Source: Grifola frondosa (Eukaryota > Basidiomycota > Agaricomycetes > Polyporales > Grifolaceae). From it: 64,000 bases of DNA. Shown here piece by piece: positions 23,042 through 36,375 of the stretch. How positions within the stretch are numbered: the first letter of the stretch is position 1; the number at the start of each line of letters is the position of its first letter. The notes under the pieces are model-generated. The model saw only the letters and a list, made by a program, of their open reading frames with translations, had not been told where the DNA came from and did no database searches. Position numbers and translations under genes: made by a program. The stretch lies in assembly GCA_001683735.1 (NCBI GenBank), contig LUGG01000014.1, forward strand, positions 496,001-560,000, read 5' to 3'.

Positions 23042-23292
23042 GCGGCATGCAAAAAAGAGAATACAATGGTCCCGTGCTGGATAACTACTGTATGCGCTAC
23101 CAAGAAACCAAGAAGCCTAGAGATACCTCCGAAGAGTACAAGAAGAGAAGAAACAGAGAAGGAATCTGTGGGTGAGCCAGAACCACGCTCCAATGCAATG
23201 TGTTCAACGCGACCTTGTGAGTGTCAGTGACGACCGTGACCGCGACGCGTCGACGCGTTTGAAATCACGTGAGGACGGATTAAGAAATGTGC

Positions 23293-23296
23293 AAAA
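23293..23296 (-). terminator. RNA polymerase III T-run after tRNA-Arg copy 2
   Basis: TTTT on the minus strand (AAAA at 23293-23296) four bases past the discriminator base of the tRNA gene. Confidence 0.65.
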
Positions 23297-23299
23297 CGA

Positions 23300-23382
23300 T
23301 GACCACCGCAGGACTCGAACCTGCAACCTTTTGGTGCCGTCGGCAATCGAAGCCAAACGCGCTACCATTGCGCCAGGTAGCC
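23300..23382 (-). tRNA. tRNA-Arg(TCG): tRNA-Arg (UCG) with 11-nt intron, copy 2
   Basis: Same cloverleaf as 20550-20632. The 72-nt mature sequence is identical base for base; the two copies differ only at two positions inside the intron (TTGCCGACGGC here, TCGCCGACGGT in copy 1). It sits in the 467-bp spacer between the divergent starts of CDC7 and the ubiquitin protease, opposite in orientation to copy 1. Confidence 0.93.
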
Positions 23383-23508
23383 ATAACATAGATGTTAAAA
23401 TGATATAATATATAATAGCAGTATTTTTGATATTCCCTCATAACCGGTGAACGACGGACTGAGTTTTGCTAAACTCATGTCGTCAGTGAAAGCCTGATCT
23501 TAGGCTAG

Positions 23509-25859
23509 ATGCGCTTTCAGGACGACCTCCGTTATTTCATCTATCGCATACTCTACAGCCCTGCTTTCCAGCAAGTTGCCCCCCTCGCCGTCATCTTCCT
23601 CATCCCCGCACTCGTTCTGCTCATACAATCTCGCAGACGCACCCTCTCAGCCACCCTCTTCATGGTCTTGGAGTACTTGACACTCGCCCTCCCCTGGAAC
23701 TGGTCAGACACACGCTCTACGTCCTCTTCATCTTCCGAACGGCGCAAGTCCAGGAAGAAGCATATCCGTACCCGCGCCGACCAGCTTGCTCGCTCTGGTG
23801 CTACCCATGGTATGTCTCGTTTCATCCCCGAACTAATCATGGCTCAGCCCATCTATCACTTCATCCAGAAGCTGCAGACGATGGTGTGGACGATGAGGGC
23901 TACTATCCTGGGCTGGTTAACATCTCCGGCACCTATTGCTTCATGAATTCCACCCTACAGGTTTGTTATACATGTCCTCATCCCACGATGAATCCCTCAT
24001 GCTGCAGACTTAGGCGACTGCTTCGCTATCCTACCTCCAGCCTCATATAGAGGCCATACACGCCAAAGCTGTAGTATTAGACATTCCGACGCCCGTCATA
24101 GATGCTCTCAGAGATCTTCTCAAAGGTAAGTCTGTCCGTCCCAGTGTCCCTCCCCCGTATCATTGATGTGTGCTCCGTAGAGCTGAACACGCCCACGTCC
24201 TCATACCATGCCATACGCCCCATCGATATCATTAGCGCTCTCTCCAGCCATTCCTCCGGAAAGCACAATTCCCTCTTCTCTTCTCGTGAACATCAGGACG
24301 CCCAGGAATTATTCCAGCTGCTGTCCGAATGCATCAAGAATGAGGCTTCTGCCGTGGATAAGGAGGGTCTTCGTGATAGAGGTCTCGGAGGCCTGGGAGC
24401 GATACAAGGACAAAGCAGCCGGGAAATCGGCAAGACGGTGTTCGACGGACTTACTGCGAACAGACGCAGTTGTGTAGAATGTGGTTACACGGAGGCCGTC
24501 ATGCACTTCGCTTTCGACAATTGGCAGCTTGCCGTACCCCGTCTCGTGGTATGTACTCACGTCGTATCACATGCGCTGCTTCCGATGTTTCTCCCGTAGA
24601 GTGCTTGCAGGCTGGAAGACTGCCTGAACGACTATACGCGACTTGAAATCCTTAACGATTGTATCTGCCGGAAATGTTCTATGCTCGCCACATATTCTCG
24701 GTTGTCCCAGGAGGCAGAGAAGCTGACCGAGGCTGCTCAAGCATCACACGATCCTTCCTCCTCCAAGAAAAAGCGGGCACGCGATGCGAGAAAGCTATTG
24801 ACTCGTATAAAGACGGCAATAGACGAAGGCCGGATTGAGGAAGATATCAAGGGCGTGAAGATGGAGAAAGTCTTTAGCAAAGCATCCACGAAACAAGCTA
24901 TGATTGCCCGAGTGAGATTCATCTAGCGTCTCTCATATTCCCTCGCTCACTCTCCTCTCCCAGCCGCCTCCCGTGCTCGCCCTCCACCTTAACCGCTCCA
25001 TGCACCACGGCCATTATGCCACCAAAAATACCTGCCGGGTGCTCTTCCCCGAGATCCTCGACCTTACACCATATACCACCTCCGGGCAGCTCTCCACCGC
25101 TCCCTCCGCACCCATCTCAACTCCGCCCCCACCCCTGCAGCGCTGCACCACCCTACACCATCCATATTCGCCGCCTCGCGCACGCTCTACCGCCTCGCAG
25201 CAGTCGTGTGTCACTACGGCCAGCACTCCTTCGGGCACTATGTCTGCTTCCGTCGCAAGCCGCGCCCCCTCTCTGCGGGCCCCCGCCGCTTCGCCCCACC
25301 ACGGCTCGCATGCCCGCTCGGCTGCGAGTGCGAACGCTGTGAGCGGGTGGGGCCCGTGCGTGACGATGACGACGATGCGGGCGCGCGGCTTGGGCGCGGG
25401 TGGCTGCGCATCAGCGATGACAGCGTGCGCGAGGTCGGGCTCGAGAGCGTGCAGCAGGAGGGCGCGGGAGCGTTCATGCTCTACTACGAGCGCGTGGTGC
25501 TGCCGCGCGCGGGCGTGTACCTCTCGAACACGCCACGCAGCTCCGAGGAGACCGTGCGCCCGGAGGGCGTGCACCCGAACGGGTCATGCGCGTCGCTGGC
25601 TAGTGCGGGCGCAGCAGAGAAGGGCTTGGAGAAGGCGGCCTCACGAGTGCTCGGGCCGCGCATCGTGCGCAGCGTCTCGGCGCACCGCGAGCGCATACGG
25701 GGCCTCTCGACGTCTCCGCCTGACGGGCTCAGCACCAGTCTTCCCACATCCACACCTAGCATATTTGCGAGCAGCGGAAAACCCTTGCCCAACGGCGACG
25801 CACACCACGCGTCCTCATCGGACATCGCGAATGGCGTGGCGGAGCTGCGCTCGCCGTGA
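23509..25859 (+). CDS. UBP16: Membrane-anchored ubiquitin carboxyl-terminal hydrolase (Ubp16/USP30 type)
   Basis: Cysteine protease that removes ubiquitin; yeast Ubp16 and animal USP30 sit in the mitochondrial outer membrane. ATG 23509. A hydrophobic anchor (VAPLAVIFLIPALVLLIQ) lies at residues 23-40. The Cys box, across an intron, reads GYYPGLVNISGTYCFMNSTL. A QDAQELFQLLSECI segment and the finger-like CVECG...CRKCS cysteines follow, then PPPVLALHLNRSMHHGHYAT. The His box is VVCHYGQHSFGHYVCFRRKP and the closing strand WLRISDDSVREVGLESVQQE. The C-terminal tail is Ser/Pro-rich and ends AELRSP. The frame changes between about 25090 and 25165, in a C-rich stretch, by one missing base. Ubp16 assignment rests on the N-terminal anchor and single USP domain; another membrane USP is possible. 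Confidence 0.87.
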
Positions 25860-27599
25860 CGAGGCCACGCAAGGGCCTCCGTATCGCCGGTACGCCCCTC
25901 CTCTTCAAAATCGTCGGCGTCGTCCGCATCACCGTCTCCTCGTCTTCCCAGGCAGACCGTGCACATGAACGCAGAGCCAATCGCAGCGGTGCGGACAGTC
26001 CACCTGCGCGCGTAGTGCCACAATAAATGTATCAGTAGTAGTATTGCAGCTATCCGCGTATCACCTTGTATAGCCCTCCACCCCTACATACACACTATAT
26101 GTATTTTCTGCTTTGGCTTTCGGAACACAGACACAGCTCTCTCGTTTCTCTAAGGACTCAGGACTTATACCATTGTGGCTTACGCTCCATTGAGGACGAA
26201 GGGAGCGCATGTATGCGTGAATCATAACGATCCGCTCGAATATACAAATAACACAAGGTGCCGCGGAGGAATCGTATCGAGAAGAATAAGCCCGAGGTCC
26301 GCCGAGAAATAAATGACGTATCTAAATATACATCTCGTATGTCCACCAAATCGGTCCACAGCACAGCATCAGTATACACAGCGCACTCACGCACGGAGTG
26401 CCATGTCAGGAGCAGGCGCGGTCGACGCACAACCTAATAGACATTTCGCGCGGCAGTTGGGGTTCACCAATAGATGTGACGCTCGACCGTCCGGTGCTTG
26501 TTTGGCGAGGGTGGGCGTATGATATGGTGCGCTTCACGCGGGTCACGGTGGGGTACCTGGAGCGGCATAAGACACAACGCGTGCAGACGTGGGAGAGCCC
26601 GCTCACCATGCGTTGTATATCTCCCCGGGCTCGAGCTGGACCTCGACAATCTGCCGGCCCTGGCGTGCACGTCAGCAGGTGCGCACGCGCGTGGTGAGGG
26701 TACTCACAGCATAGTCAATGTGGGATCCGATGACAAGGCCTTCTCGCCGTCCGTACTGTCCATGCTGGATTGCGACAATGTCGCCACGCTAGACCATATG
26801 CGAATGAGCGGGTGGTCACGGCGCTAGGCGGTGAGACGCACAGCGATGTCTTCAGAGCTTCCAGGGTAGGATGACATGATATGTTTGATTCAGGCTTGAG
26901 GCTGAGGTCTTGCTTGGCCCTTCAAGATTCGATGGCGGTCACGGTGGGGATGTCGCGCAGATACGGACACATCACGGCATGGAATCAATGGCTTTTATAG
27001 ATTAGATGGCCATGGGAGTTTCTTCGCTTCGTTGGGCGTGGCAGCCATGAGGCAAGTCATGGAAGTCGCCCTGGCATCCGAAACTCGCGAGCCAATTGTT
27101 TACTGCTTTCCCCACGGGTCGGGCATAAGCTTAAAAAATGCGAGAGCATTTGTTTTTGACGTGAATGCTTTGTCTTGCATTGTATTATCGCGCAAACGCA
27201 TTCTGTTACCCCACATGCCCAATGGAACGTTGTTTCCGCCAACCTAATACACACCTTAGCCTCACGGCATCATGACAACCTGTAAGAAAGAACACGTTGA
27301 GCGGGGAGTCGGCGACGGTGACATCCGAGGCCAAGAGGAATGGACGTTGTAGCTGAACAAGGAGGATGATCACAGCACAGATCACAGCCAGCCACATTGT
27401 TGGCCAGACACTTGCAACGACAAAGACACGCCACAAACATGGCACAGCATGACCATCGTTGTAACTCCAGTGTACATAGCTGTACAGTACGTACTTGACT
27501 AATAATCTTATCCATCATAATCCACAGATATCGCTACAACTTTACGTGGACGTCAACAGCCATGCGAAGAAGGCGAGGGGAACACGCACAAGAGTCCCA
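25860..27599. other. Intergenic region with a possible gene relic
   Basis: No complete gene. On the minus strand, about 26830-26620, a spliced reading gives GDIVAIQHGQYGRREGLVIG followed, after a GTGAGT...GGCAG intron, by IVEVQLEPGEIYNA. This resembles the KOW-type strands in repetitive basidiomycete proteins but has no beginning or end. The rest, 26870-27560, shows only short meaningless frames. Confidence 0.4.
26620..26830 (-). pseudogene. Possible relic of a KOW-motif protein
   Basis: Short coding-like segment with a plausible intron (donor GTGAGT, acceptor GGCAG) joining GSHIDYA to IVEVQLEPG. It contains a Gly-Asp-x-V start and a conserved-looking Gly after R-R-E-G, as in KOW motifs. No start codon, partner domain or stop in context. 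Could be chance. Confidence 0.25.
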
Positions 27600-29116
27600 T
27601 TACCTGCCTCTAAATACTGCTACCAAGTCTCGTATCATATCACGGAATCGCCATCTAAACCGAGGATCGTCGGTAGTTGATGAACTAATGCCATCCTCAG
27701 ACTCCTCTGACGAATGGTCATTCTGTGTACCGCGTGCAGGACCACCACTGATCCTCTCGGCAATCCCGCGAAGGATGTCCTCGCCGCAATCTCGATATAC
27801 CCTCTCCAGCTCAACTGCACGCATGTAGTACGGTCTGCGCACTGCGTACGGAGCGAGCCCGTTGTACTTCCTAACCAGAGAATTGACTTCTTCGAGTGCT
27901 GTATCGTGGTACCCTCGTTCTCGGGCCTCCCATTCTGCGTCTCGCAAAGAAGTAACGTCATCCAGGGTGAGGGGGGAGAAGAGCCGCTGGCTGCGACGCA
28001 GTCAGCATTCGGATGGCGCGTCTAGTCCACGACTGCTTGACGATTTCTCGAAACGATGTGATTGCCGTCTCCAACTCTGCAATCTTTTCATATTGCCTGT
28101 AGATGATAACAGTGGAGAGTGTACTTACCTCCTTGGATCTCCACCCAGGGAGGAGCAGCGCCTTGCTGCTGTACAATGCGGTTCATTAGAAATTCCTCAC
28201 GGGCAATGAAGGGATTTTTGTCCTCTACGGTCTGCACGATAGGTTGTCCACGGCCTTTCACGGTCTTAAATTGGCCTTCCAATCGAGCTTTCTGCACATC
28301 AGATCAGAGCCAAATTAGCATGAACGCGGACTGCGCTATACACACCTCTATCCTGTCCTCCACTAAACTAGCCCAACCTTTCATAGTGACAGGATTCGGT
28401 CTCCTATGCTGGTCCATAGAACCTCCTTTAATTCCAAGGCGATAGTCCAGAGTGGACTCCCGCGCCCGCGACAACCTGCCAGCCTGCTCCATTCGCTTCT
28501 TGGTCTCCTTCTCCTTCCGTTTCGCCCGCTCATCGAGCGTAGAAGACACAGACGGACTTTTAGAAGAAGAAGGCGTAAATTTTCCATAATGAATGCTTGA
28601 GGATGCATGCGAAGGAACCTTGAATGTCGTGTGCCATGGTTGATGGCCCTCGATGGAAGGAAGGAGCGGTACATTAGCAAAAGATCTATGCGCGCTCGGA
28701 CCCTCAGATAACTGGGGCTCTAAAAGCATTTCGTTATGCAGCTCAGCAACGTCATGTTTCTCCGGCTGGTGTACTTGAGGAGGGGCATGCTTCAGCTTCT
28801 CGTCGGCAGACCTGATGGGCCCGCTCCGTAGGGGCTTATACTTGTCGACTAGCATGCGTAGAACTGCATCCTGCATGGATTCATCGCCCGTCCAATTCTG
28901 GCTCTGGCCCTCTAAGATGGATGCTTTACTTGGAGGATGAGGGACATCCTCCGCTTCCTCTCGCGCGGCGTCCTCGAACAGTTTATTGCTGGCTCGGTGA
29001 TCGGGCTTGACTGGACAGGCATTTTGTGAATACGTCCGGTATATGGCACCCGGATGAGAGATAAACTTGGCTGGCGAAGAGACTTTTGAGAAAGCAGCGG
29101 AATGAACAAATGTCAT
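27600..29116 (-). CDS. DNAJC28: DNAJC28-like protein (DUF1992 domain), probably mitochondrial
   Basis: The DUF1992 family includes animal DNAJC28; its molecular role is poorly known. ATG 29116. The N-terminus (MTFVHSAAFSKVSSPAKFIS) is rich in Ser, Lys and hydrophobic residues without acidic ones, which suits a mitochondrial presequence. No J domain is seen. The conserved part begins MKGWASLVEDRIE and after an intron continues KARLEGQFKTVKGRGQPI, NPFIAREEFLMNRIVQQQG, APPWVEIQ, then ITSFREIVKQSWTRRAIRML and LDDVTSLRDAEWEARERGYH, with a helical VNSLVRKYNGLAPYAVRRPY. It ends MIRDLVAVFRGR. Near 27971-27976, in a six-base G run, the frame slips by one extra base, between RMLTAS and LTLDDV. This is the one clear apparent insertion among the frame breaks. 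Confidence 0.85.
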
Positions 29117-29428
29117 GCAGGTTACAGGTCAAGTAAGCATTGTAGGAGACGCCAAACGCTCCTCCTATGGCTATCAGATCACGTGCGACGCGTTACCGTC
29201 GTCCTCGTCGGCGTACTTACGCGTAGTGTGCGAAGAATCGCGGTGATTTCAATTTACAAAACGTCGCAAATCATGTGGGATATGATATGTCAGGTATTTC
29301 TCATCGGATACGATAGACGAAATAGTTATATGTGTCTCTTCCTTTTGGCAAAAGTCATACACATCGGTAATGATACAGTTGGGTTGGCTTCCGCAGCACA
29401 GCTACTCATACACGCTACGCGTCTCCAT
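29117..29428. other. Spacer between DNAJC28-like start and PUT2 end
   Basis: Promoter of the DNAJC28-like gene and 3' flank of the P5C dehydrogenase gene, both on the minus strand. No further feature seen. Confidence 0.5.
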
Positions 29429-31683
<2,255 letters not shown>

Positions 31684-31971
31684 GATTGAAGATGGGAGAC
31701 GTTAAGAAGAGGCCTTAGACTCGAATGCACTTAAGTATAACACGGATCTTGCTGATCATGATCACTGGTCCGCCGCATTTCCTCGTTATCGCAAGCGAGT
31801 CATTCAATCCAGGCACAGCAACTGTAGATTATCAGAATCGCATGATATCTAAATAAGTATACCCTTAGAGAAATAAAAATCTCGATATATAGCTGTCCAT
31901 GTAGAACGAACCGTTTCATACATGTTCATAAGATTTGAAGAATTTATCGTAGGAAAGTATGAAAAGACACA

Positions 31972-32814
31972 TCATATAGTAGCGGGCAAACTGTCAATTT
32001 GGTCCTTCAACTGCGCGAAGAACCAGTGTGCAGCGAGGATGCTTCCCGCACACCGCTCGCAACCAGCCTGAACCGCGGACTGCGCCAGGAATTGCATCGA
32101 GAAGACGACATCTGTCGTCGGCCGCAACCGTAGTTCCGCCCTCGCCCTCTGCTGAAAATCAGGCCACCATCGTGGTGGGGTGAACGTCCCATAGCGTGTC
32201 CCATTACAGAGCATGCATTTAACGTCATCGTGGATCTCGAGGAGCTTCGTGGCCGCTTCTGCGCGCTGCTTATGCAGCTGAAGCAGTCGATGGTATGAGT
32301 ACGCCGAAATGGATTTCAAGTCCTCGTGAAGGGGGCAGTCGAGGATATTTATGGCCAATGTAGCCGTTGAAGCAATGCGGGCTTCTTCCTCGAGATCGTG
32401 TCGTGTTGCGATGGCGTATACCCGTAATGGCCATGCCCGAAGGTATCGAGGAGAGACAAGGAGTTTGCGGAGGGCTTCCACCACAAAATCCAACTCGTAT
32501 TTCCTTGCCGCATTCAGGACAAGGGATAACTGGTCCAATGTCTCAATTGGGGGGTCGGCCACGGGATAAATGAATCGCAACAGTGCCTCGAGCGTAGCCC
32601 CGCTCTCTGTGACTGCGATGACGGGGATATCGGGGCACGACGCCACGGGCTGCGGCAGCGAGAACATGGTCCTGAAGAATGGAGATGCAGTGGAGAGGAT
32701 GCAGCGGTGGACGCGAAAGATGTCAGCGTCAGGAGCATTCTGGCTCAAGTCTGCGTGAGGACTGTCTGCCCGTAACAGTACGTCAGCGTCATCAAAATCG
32801 AATGGTGAAGTCAT
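31972..32814 (-). CDS. BTB/POZ domain protein
   Basis: Intronless, 280 residues, ATG 32814. The BTB fold covers roughly residues 5-115: DADVLLRADSPHADLSQNAP, the DIFRVHRCILSTASPFFRTM core that replaces the usual F-x-x-H-k-x-x-L-a-s-S pattern, then LEALLRFIYPVADPPIETLD and VLNAARKYELDFVVEALRKL. The second half is helical with CMLCNGTRYGTFTPPRWWPD and a closing QAGCERCAG. This layout is common among expanded BTB proteins of agaricomycetes, where they may act as substrate adaptors for Cul3 or as multimerising scaffolds. No kelch, MATH or zinc-finger partner domain is present. The lack of introns in an intron-rich neighbourhood is typical of this expanded family. Partner and role are unknown. Confidence 0.87.
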   Translation of the reverse strand: MTSPFDFDDADVLLRADSPHADLSQNAPDADIFRVHRCILSTASPFFRTMFSLPQPVASCPDIPVIAVTESGATLEALLRFIYPVADPPIETLDQLSLVLNAARKYELDFVVEALRKLLVSPRYLRAWPLRVYAIATRHDLEEEARIASTATLAINILDCPLHEDLKSISAYSYHRLLQLHKQRAEAATKLLEIHDDVKCMLCNGTRYGTFTPPRWWPDFQQRARAELRLRPTTDVVFSMQFLAQSAVQAGCERCAGSILAAHWFFAQLKDQIDSLPATI

Positions 32815-33064
32815 AAGAATGTGCGAGGGCGGAGGTGGACGAGGACGAGGACGAACAGGAGGAGAACAAGGGGTTACTTAGGCACAATCATGACCGTGAT
32901 CAACTTTAATAGGCCAGCTGCGTGGCGGAGGCTAACACAGCTAAAGCGCTGTCCTACAACAAAATGGACGTCTCAATGCCATTGCAGTCAGCTGAACTTC
33001 GGATGTAACGTACACAACAAAAGATAAACAGGCACAATTTATAGGAATGTCTTCGCCGACGTCT

Positions 33065-34618
33065 TCAGTGCCTCCGCCGATCATACCGCTCTCGAGAGCG
33101 TCTGTCCCTGTCTCTGCTTCGGCGCCGCTCCTGGTCACGATCTTTACGATAGTGAGGCTGGGGAGACCTCGAGCGTCTGTTCCCGTCTGACCGATCTGGA
33201 CGAGGTGTCCTACTTTTACTGCGACTCCGACGGCGGCGATGCCTATCGTCTGGTATATCAAAAACGAGACCATATTGATCCCGATGGCCGTCTGTGTCCT
33301 CTCTATATCGTCGAGTTTTCTCCAAATCTTCGCGCCCACCAAAACCTCCTTTGATCTCCCCGGCTGCCTCGAGCCAGTGGAGGCCCTATTTGCGGGTTGT
33401 TGGACCATGAAGTGTTGAGTCGTGCAACGGATTGCAACTGATTTGGACATTAGTACCGCTAGTACCGAGGGGTGACAAATTAAGATGTGACTCACAAGTC
33501 GACCCAAATTCGACGATCATCGACTAGCACATTCTGCATTTTGAAATAAGCCTGGATATAAAGTATGAGCATACCAATTTGTGATTTAAAAGAGACGAAT
33601 GGACCTGCTCCGCATCTTCTCTCTTATCGAACTCAATGAAGGCATATTGCAGAGAATCACCAGTCTTCTTGTCTCTGATAACTTGACAACTCATGATAGG
33701 ACCGAAACGGGAAAATATAAGCTCCAAATCTTCATCTCGCGTCACCGGTTCAGCTTGCAGACGAAAAGCACATTCTCTGGTGGTCGCACGTTGGCAAAGG
33801 GAGATCTCCGACCATTTCCAAAGTCAATGCTGACGCTCGAGCGGCTTGTTGCCGGCGATGTGCTTCTGCTTCCTCTTCAGGAAGTGTTGCAAGTGGATCT
33901 TCATCCTCAGCAATACGAGTAGAATTGTCTGGCGGACGGGTGGGGACTGATTCAGGGATTACGAGTCCATCGGGATCTTCAAAGGGATCCTCTACGAATA
34001 AGATGAGCAAAGGGGACGTTCAATGAAATTGACGGAAATACTTCACCTAATATTTCCACATGCCTGATACGTACGTCTTTCAAAGGTCGTCCATCTTGAT
34101 CTGTGAAGACATCGTTGAGCTTGTCCAAGGTATCGAGCCCCTCCACGACATGTCCGAACACGGCATGCTTCCCATCAAGGTACTCGATGTTGTCCGCAAG
34201 AGTGATAAAGAATTGGCTACCACAACCTCCCATATGCTGATCTCCAATGGATGGGGCTACGGCCATTGACACTGTTCCTTTCTGCTTGTGCTTCAGACGT
34301 GGGACGAATTCGGGAGTGAAGTACCGTGGCTCTTCTTCCTTGCTGGAGCCTATGAAAGACCAGATGGACTCCCCTCCAGTACCCGTAGCTGTGGGGTCAC
34401 CGACCTGAGCCAAAAAGTCTTTGGATACTGAGAGAAATTATGTGCATTTAGCAATATAATGATTGGTCTGTGAAGCTGTGCGCACCATTGAAGAACGCAT
34501 TCAGATTGTAGTAATACACTTTGCAGAGCTTCAGAAAGTTCTGACAAGTCTTTGGACAAGCCTCTGTTTCAAGGTCAATCACAATGTCGCCAAGAGAAGT
34601 CTCAAAGAGTACAGACAT
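33065..34618 (-). CDS. PPIL4: Peptidyl-prolyl isomerase-like 4 (cyclophilin plus RRM)
   Basis: Nuclear cyclophilin associated with the spliceosome. ATG 34618: [20 protein letters not shown]. The cyclophilin domain continues [54 protein letters not shown] and [19 protein letters not shown] linker with an acidic segment ([20 protein letters not shown]) leads to an [47 protein letters not shown]. The tail is an RS-like Arg/Asp/Ser-rich region ([30 protein letters not shown]) as in the family. Introns interrupt both domains. Two one-base losses break the frame at the linker-RRM boundary, at 33798-33799 and 33745-33748. Divergent to the SNRNP40-like gene, 204 bp away. Confidence 0.9.
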
Positions 34619-34822
34619 GGCTAAGAGGCAAACGATGCGGAGGGTGTCATGCTACTGCATCCATGATTTACCACGTGATCGCGGAGTTGAGTCCGTATGG
34701 TTTATTTCGAATTCCGCTGTGGCTGAATGCTCTTGAGAAGTTAGAACCTGTGTTGACCATCAGGTCGTCTTAGCTCTCTCTTCTGTCTGGGCAAATATTG
34801 CGTGGTATCCTGCAGGACGAAA
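34619..34822. promoter_or_regulatory. Shared 204-bp divergent promoter of two splicing genes
   Basis: Separates the start codons of the PPIL4-like and SNRNP40-like genes. Too short for two separate regulatory regions, so it very likely drives both. CACGTG-like CCACGTGATC occurs at about 34671-34680. No TATA box is obvious. Confidence 0.55.
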
Positions 34823-36197
34823 ATGTTAAAACGCGGCGCGTCTCCCCTACAGAGGGAGTCTTGATCAAAAGAGCTCGATCTTCTTCACCCGCTGCTAATA
34901 ATACTCAAATCGCTATATCCTCGTCCAACGATGAACGACAGCAAGCTCTCATTCGGACGGTCAAAAGGACTAGCAGTCTCGAGGCACCTATCGTTAGTTT
35001 AACTGGTCGCATGGGGTGCGCATACTAAATTGTAGATAACTGGCTGGTTTGATTAACGCGAAAGCTTCAGGCAGAAATCTTGAGTTGTAAGTTCGACCCT
35101 ACAGGTCAAAACATTGCAGCTTGTTCAGCAGATAGAGGCGTTTGTACGTCAATCCCGCCACCGAATTATTACGCTTCCACTGATTCCCTGTGGATAGCAC
35201 TCTGGCGAACGTATTCCCGAATACCAACTATGGTCTGCTTTCCAATCTCCACAAAGCCCCAATCCTTGATCTGCAATGGTCGCTTTTCTCCCCTGTCTTG
35301 TATACGGTATCCGCGGACCATACTTTGAACGTCACAGACATCGCCAGTGGCCAGCGTGTGCGTAAACTACGCGCTCACCGTGGTATCATTAATTCGCTGG
35401 ACAGAACAATGGCAGGTGGTGCAGGTGTCGAGCTAGTGGTCACCGGGAGCGATGACGGCACTGTGAAGGTCTGGGAAGGGGTGACGACGGCTCTAAGCTG
35501 CCTGTGAGCGTATTTGAGCTCGGTTGTCCAGTGACGTCGGTTTGCTGGAGTGCTGACGGCGCCAATATCTACGCTGGCGCACTTGACAACGAAATCCATG
35601 TATGCAGTTAATTGATTCGTTGATAGCTTGATCTGACCCTTTTCTCCCTCAGGTGTTGGACCTGCGTAAACAAGAACAAGTTCAGCTTGGCCGGACATTC
35701 TGACACGCCGACATCGCTGACACTCTCGCCCAACGGGTCTTATCTCCTCTCCCCCTCTTTCTCATCAAACCATTATTCATGACGTGCGCCCCTTCTCGCC
35801 ATCTCCTTCGCGGATACACCGTATCCTAATGGGTGCTCCCGCGGGATTCAAAATACTCTCTTGCGAGGGCGTGGAGCAAGGACGATGGTGGACGGCGAGT
35901 TGCGGTAGGCGGCGCAGATCGGACAGTATGTATATGGGACGTTGAAAGTGGTAAAGTGTTGTACAAGGTGAGTTGATCATTTAATGCCAAGCCGCTCGAT
36001 TTGACCGCTTCAAAATTCAGTTGCCCGGTCATAAGGGCACTGTGACCTCTGTAGACTTCCACCCGAAAGAGCCTATCAGTACGTCTGTCTCTTTCGTTAT
36101 ACAAGTTGTCGCTACTGACCAATATCAATGTGTAGTTCTGACTGGAAGTAAGGACGGCACCATGTTGTTGGGAGAGATTAACCAGTATATACCATAG
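34823..36197 (+). CDS. SNRNP40: U5 snRNP 40-kDa WD40 protein, frame broken many times
   Basis: SNRNP40/Spf38-type seven-bladed WD40 protein of the U5 snRNP, contacting Prp8. Conserved blocks in order: NDERQQALIRTVKRTSSLEA, AEILSCKFDPTGQNIAACSA, NTNYGLLSNLHKAPILDLQW, RVRKLRAHRGIINSLDRTMA, VVTGSDDGTVKVWEG, VTSVCWSADGANIYAGALDN, DTPTSLTLSPNGSYLLSPSF, RVAVGGADRTVCIWDVESGK, LPGHKGTVTSVDFHPKEPI and ILTGSKDGTMLLGEI. These lie in all three frames. About seven or eight one-base slips are needed to join them, for example in C4 at 34844-34847, C3 at 35216-35218, G4 at 35478-35481 and G3 at 35867-35869. No missense decay or in-frame stops are evident, so sequence error is far more likely than a dead gene. 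Introns at the expected fungal positions are intact. Confidence 0.88.
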
Positions 36198-36375
36198 TAT
36201 ATAGTGTATGTTGGCGCTATGTAACATTCCCATCGTGGTCGTATGAACTCACATAATGCTGATGAAAGATAATGTGCGATTTCAAGTTTCTGGTATCTAC
36301 ATTGTACACGACCGCGCAGACAGACAGAAAAAAGATAGTACAGCAGACCGTTCGCGTCTGTGACATAACATTCCT

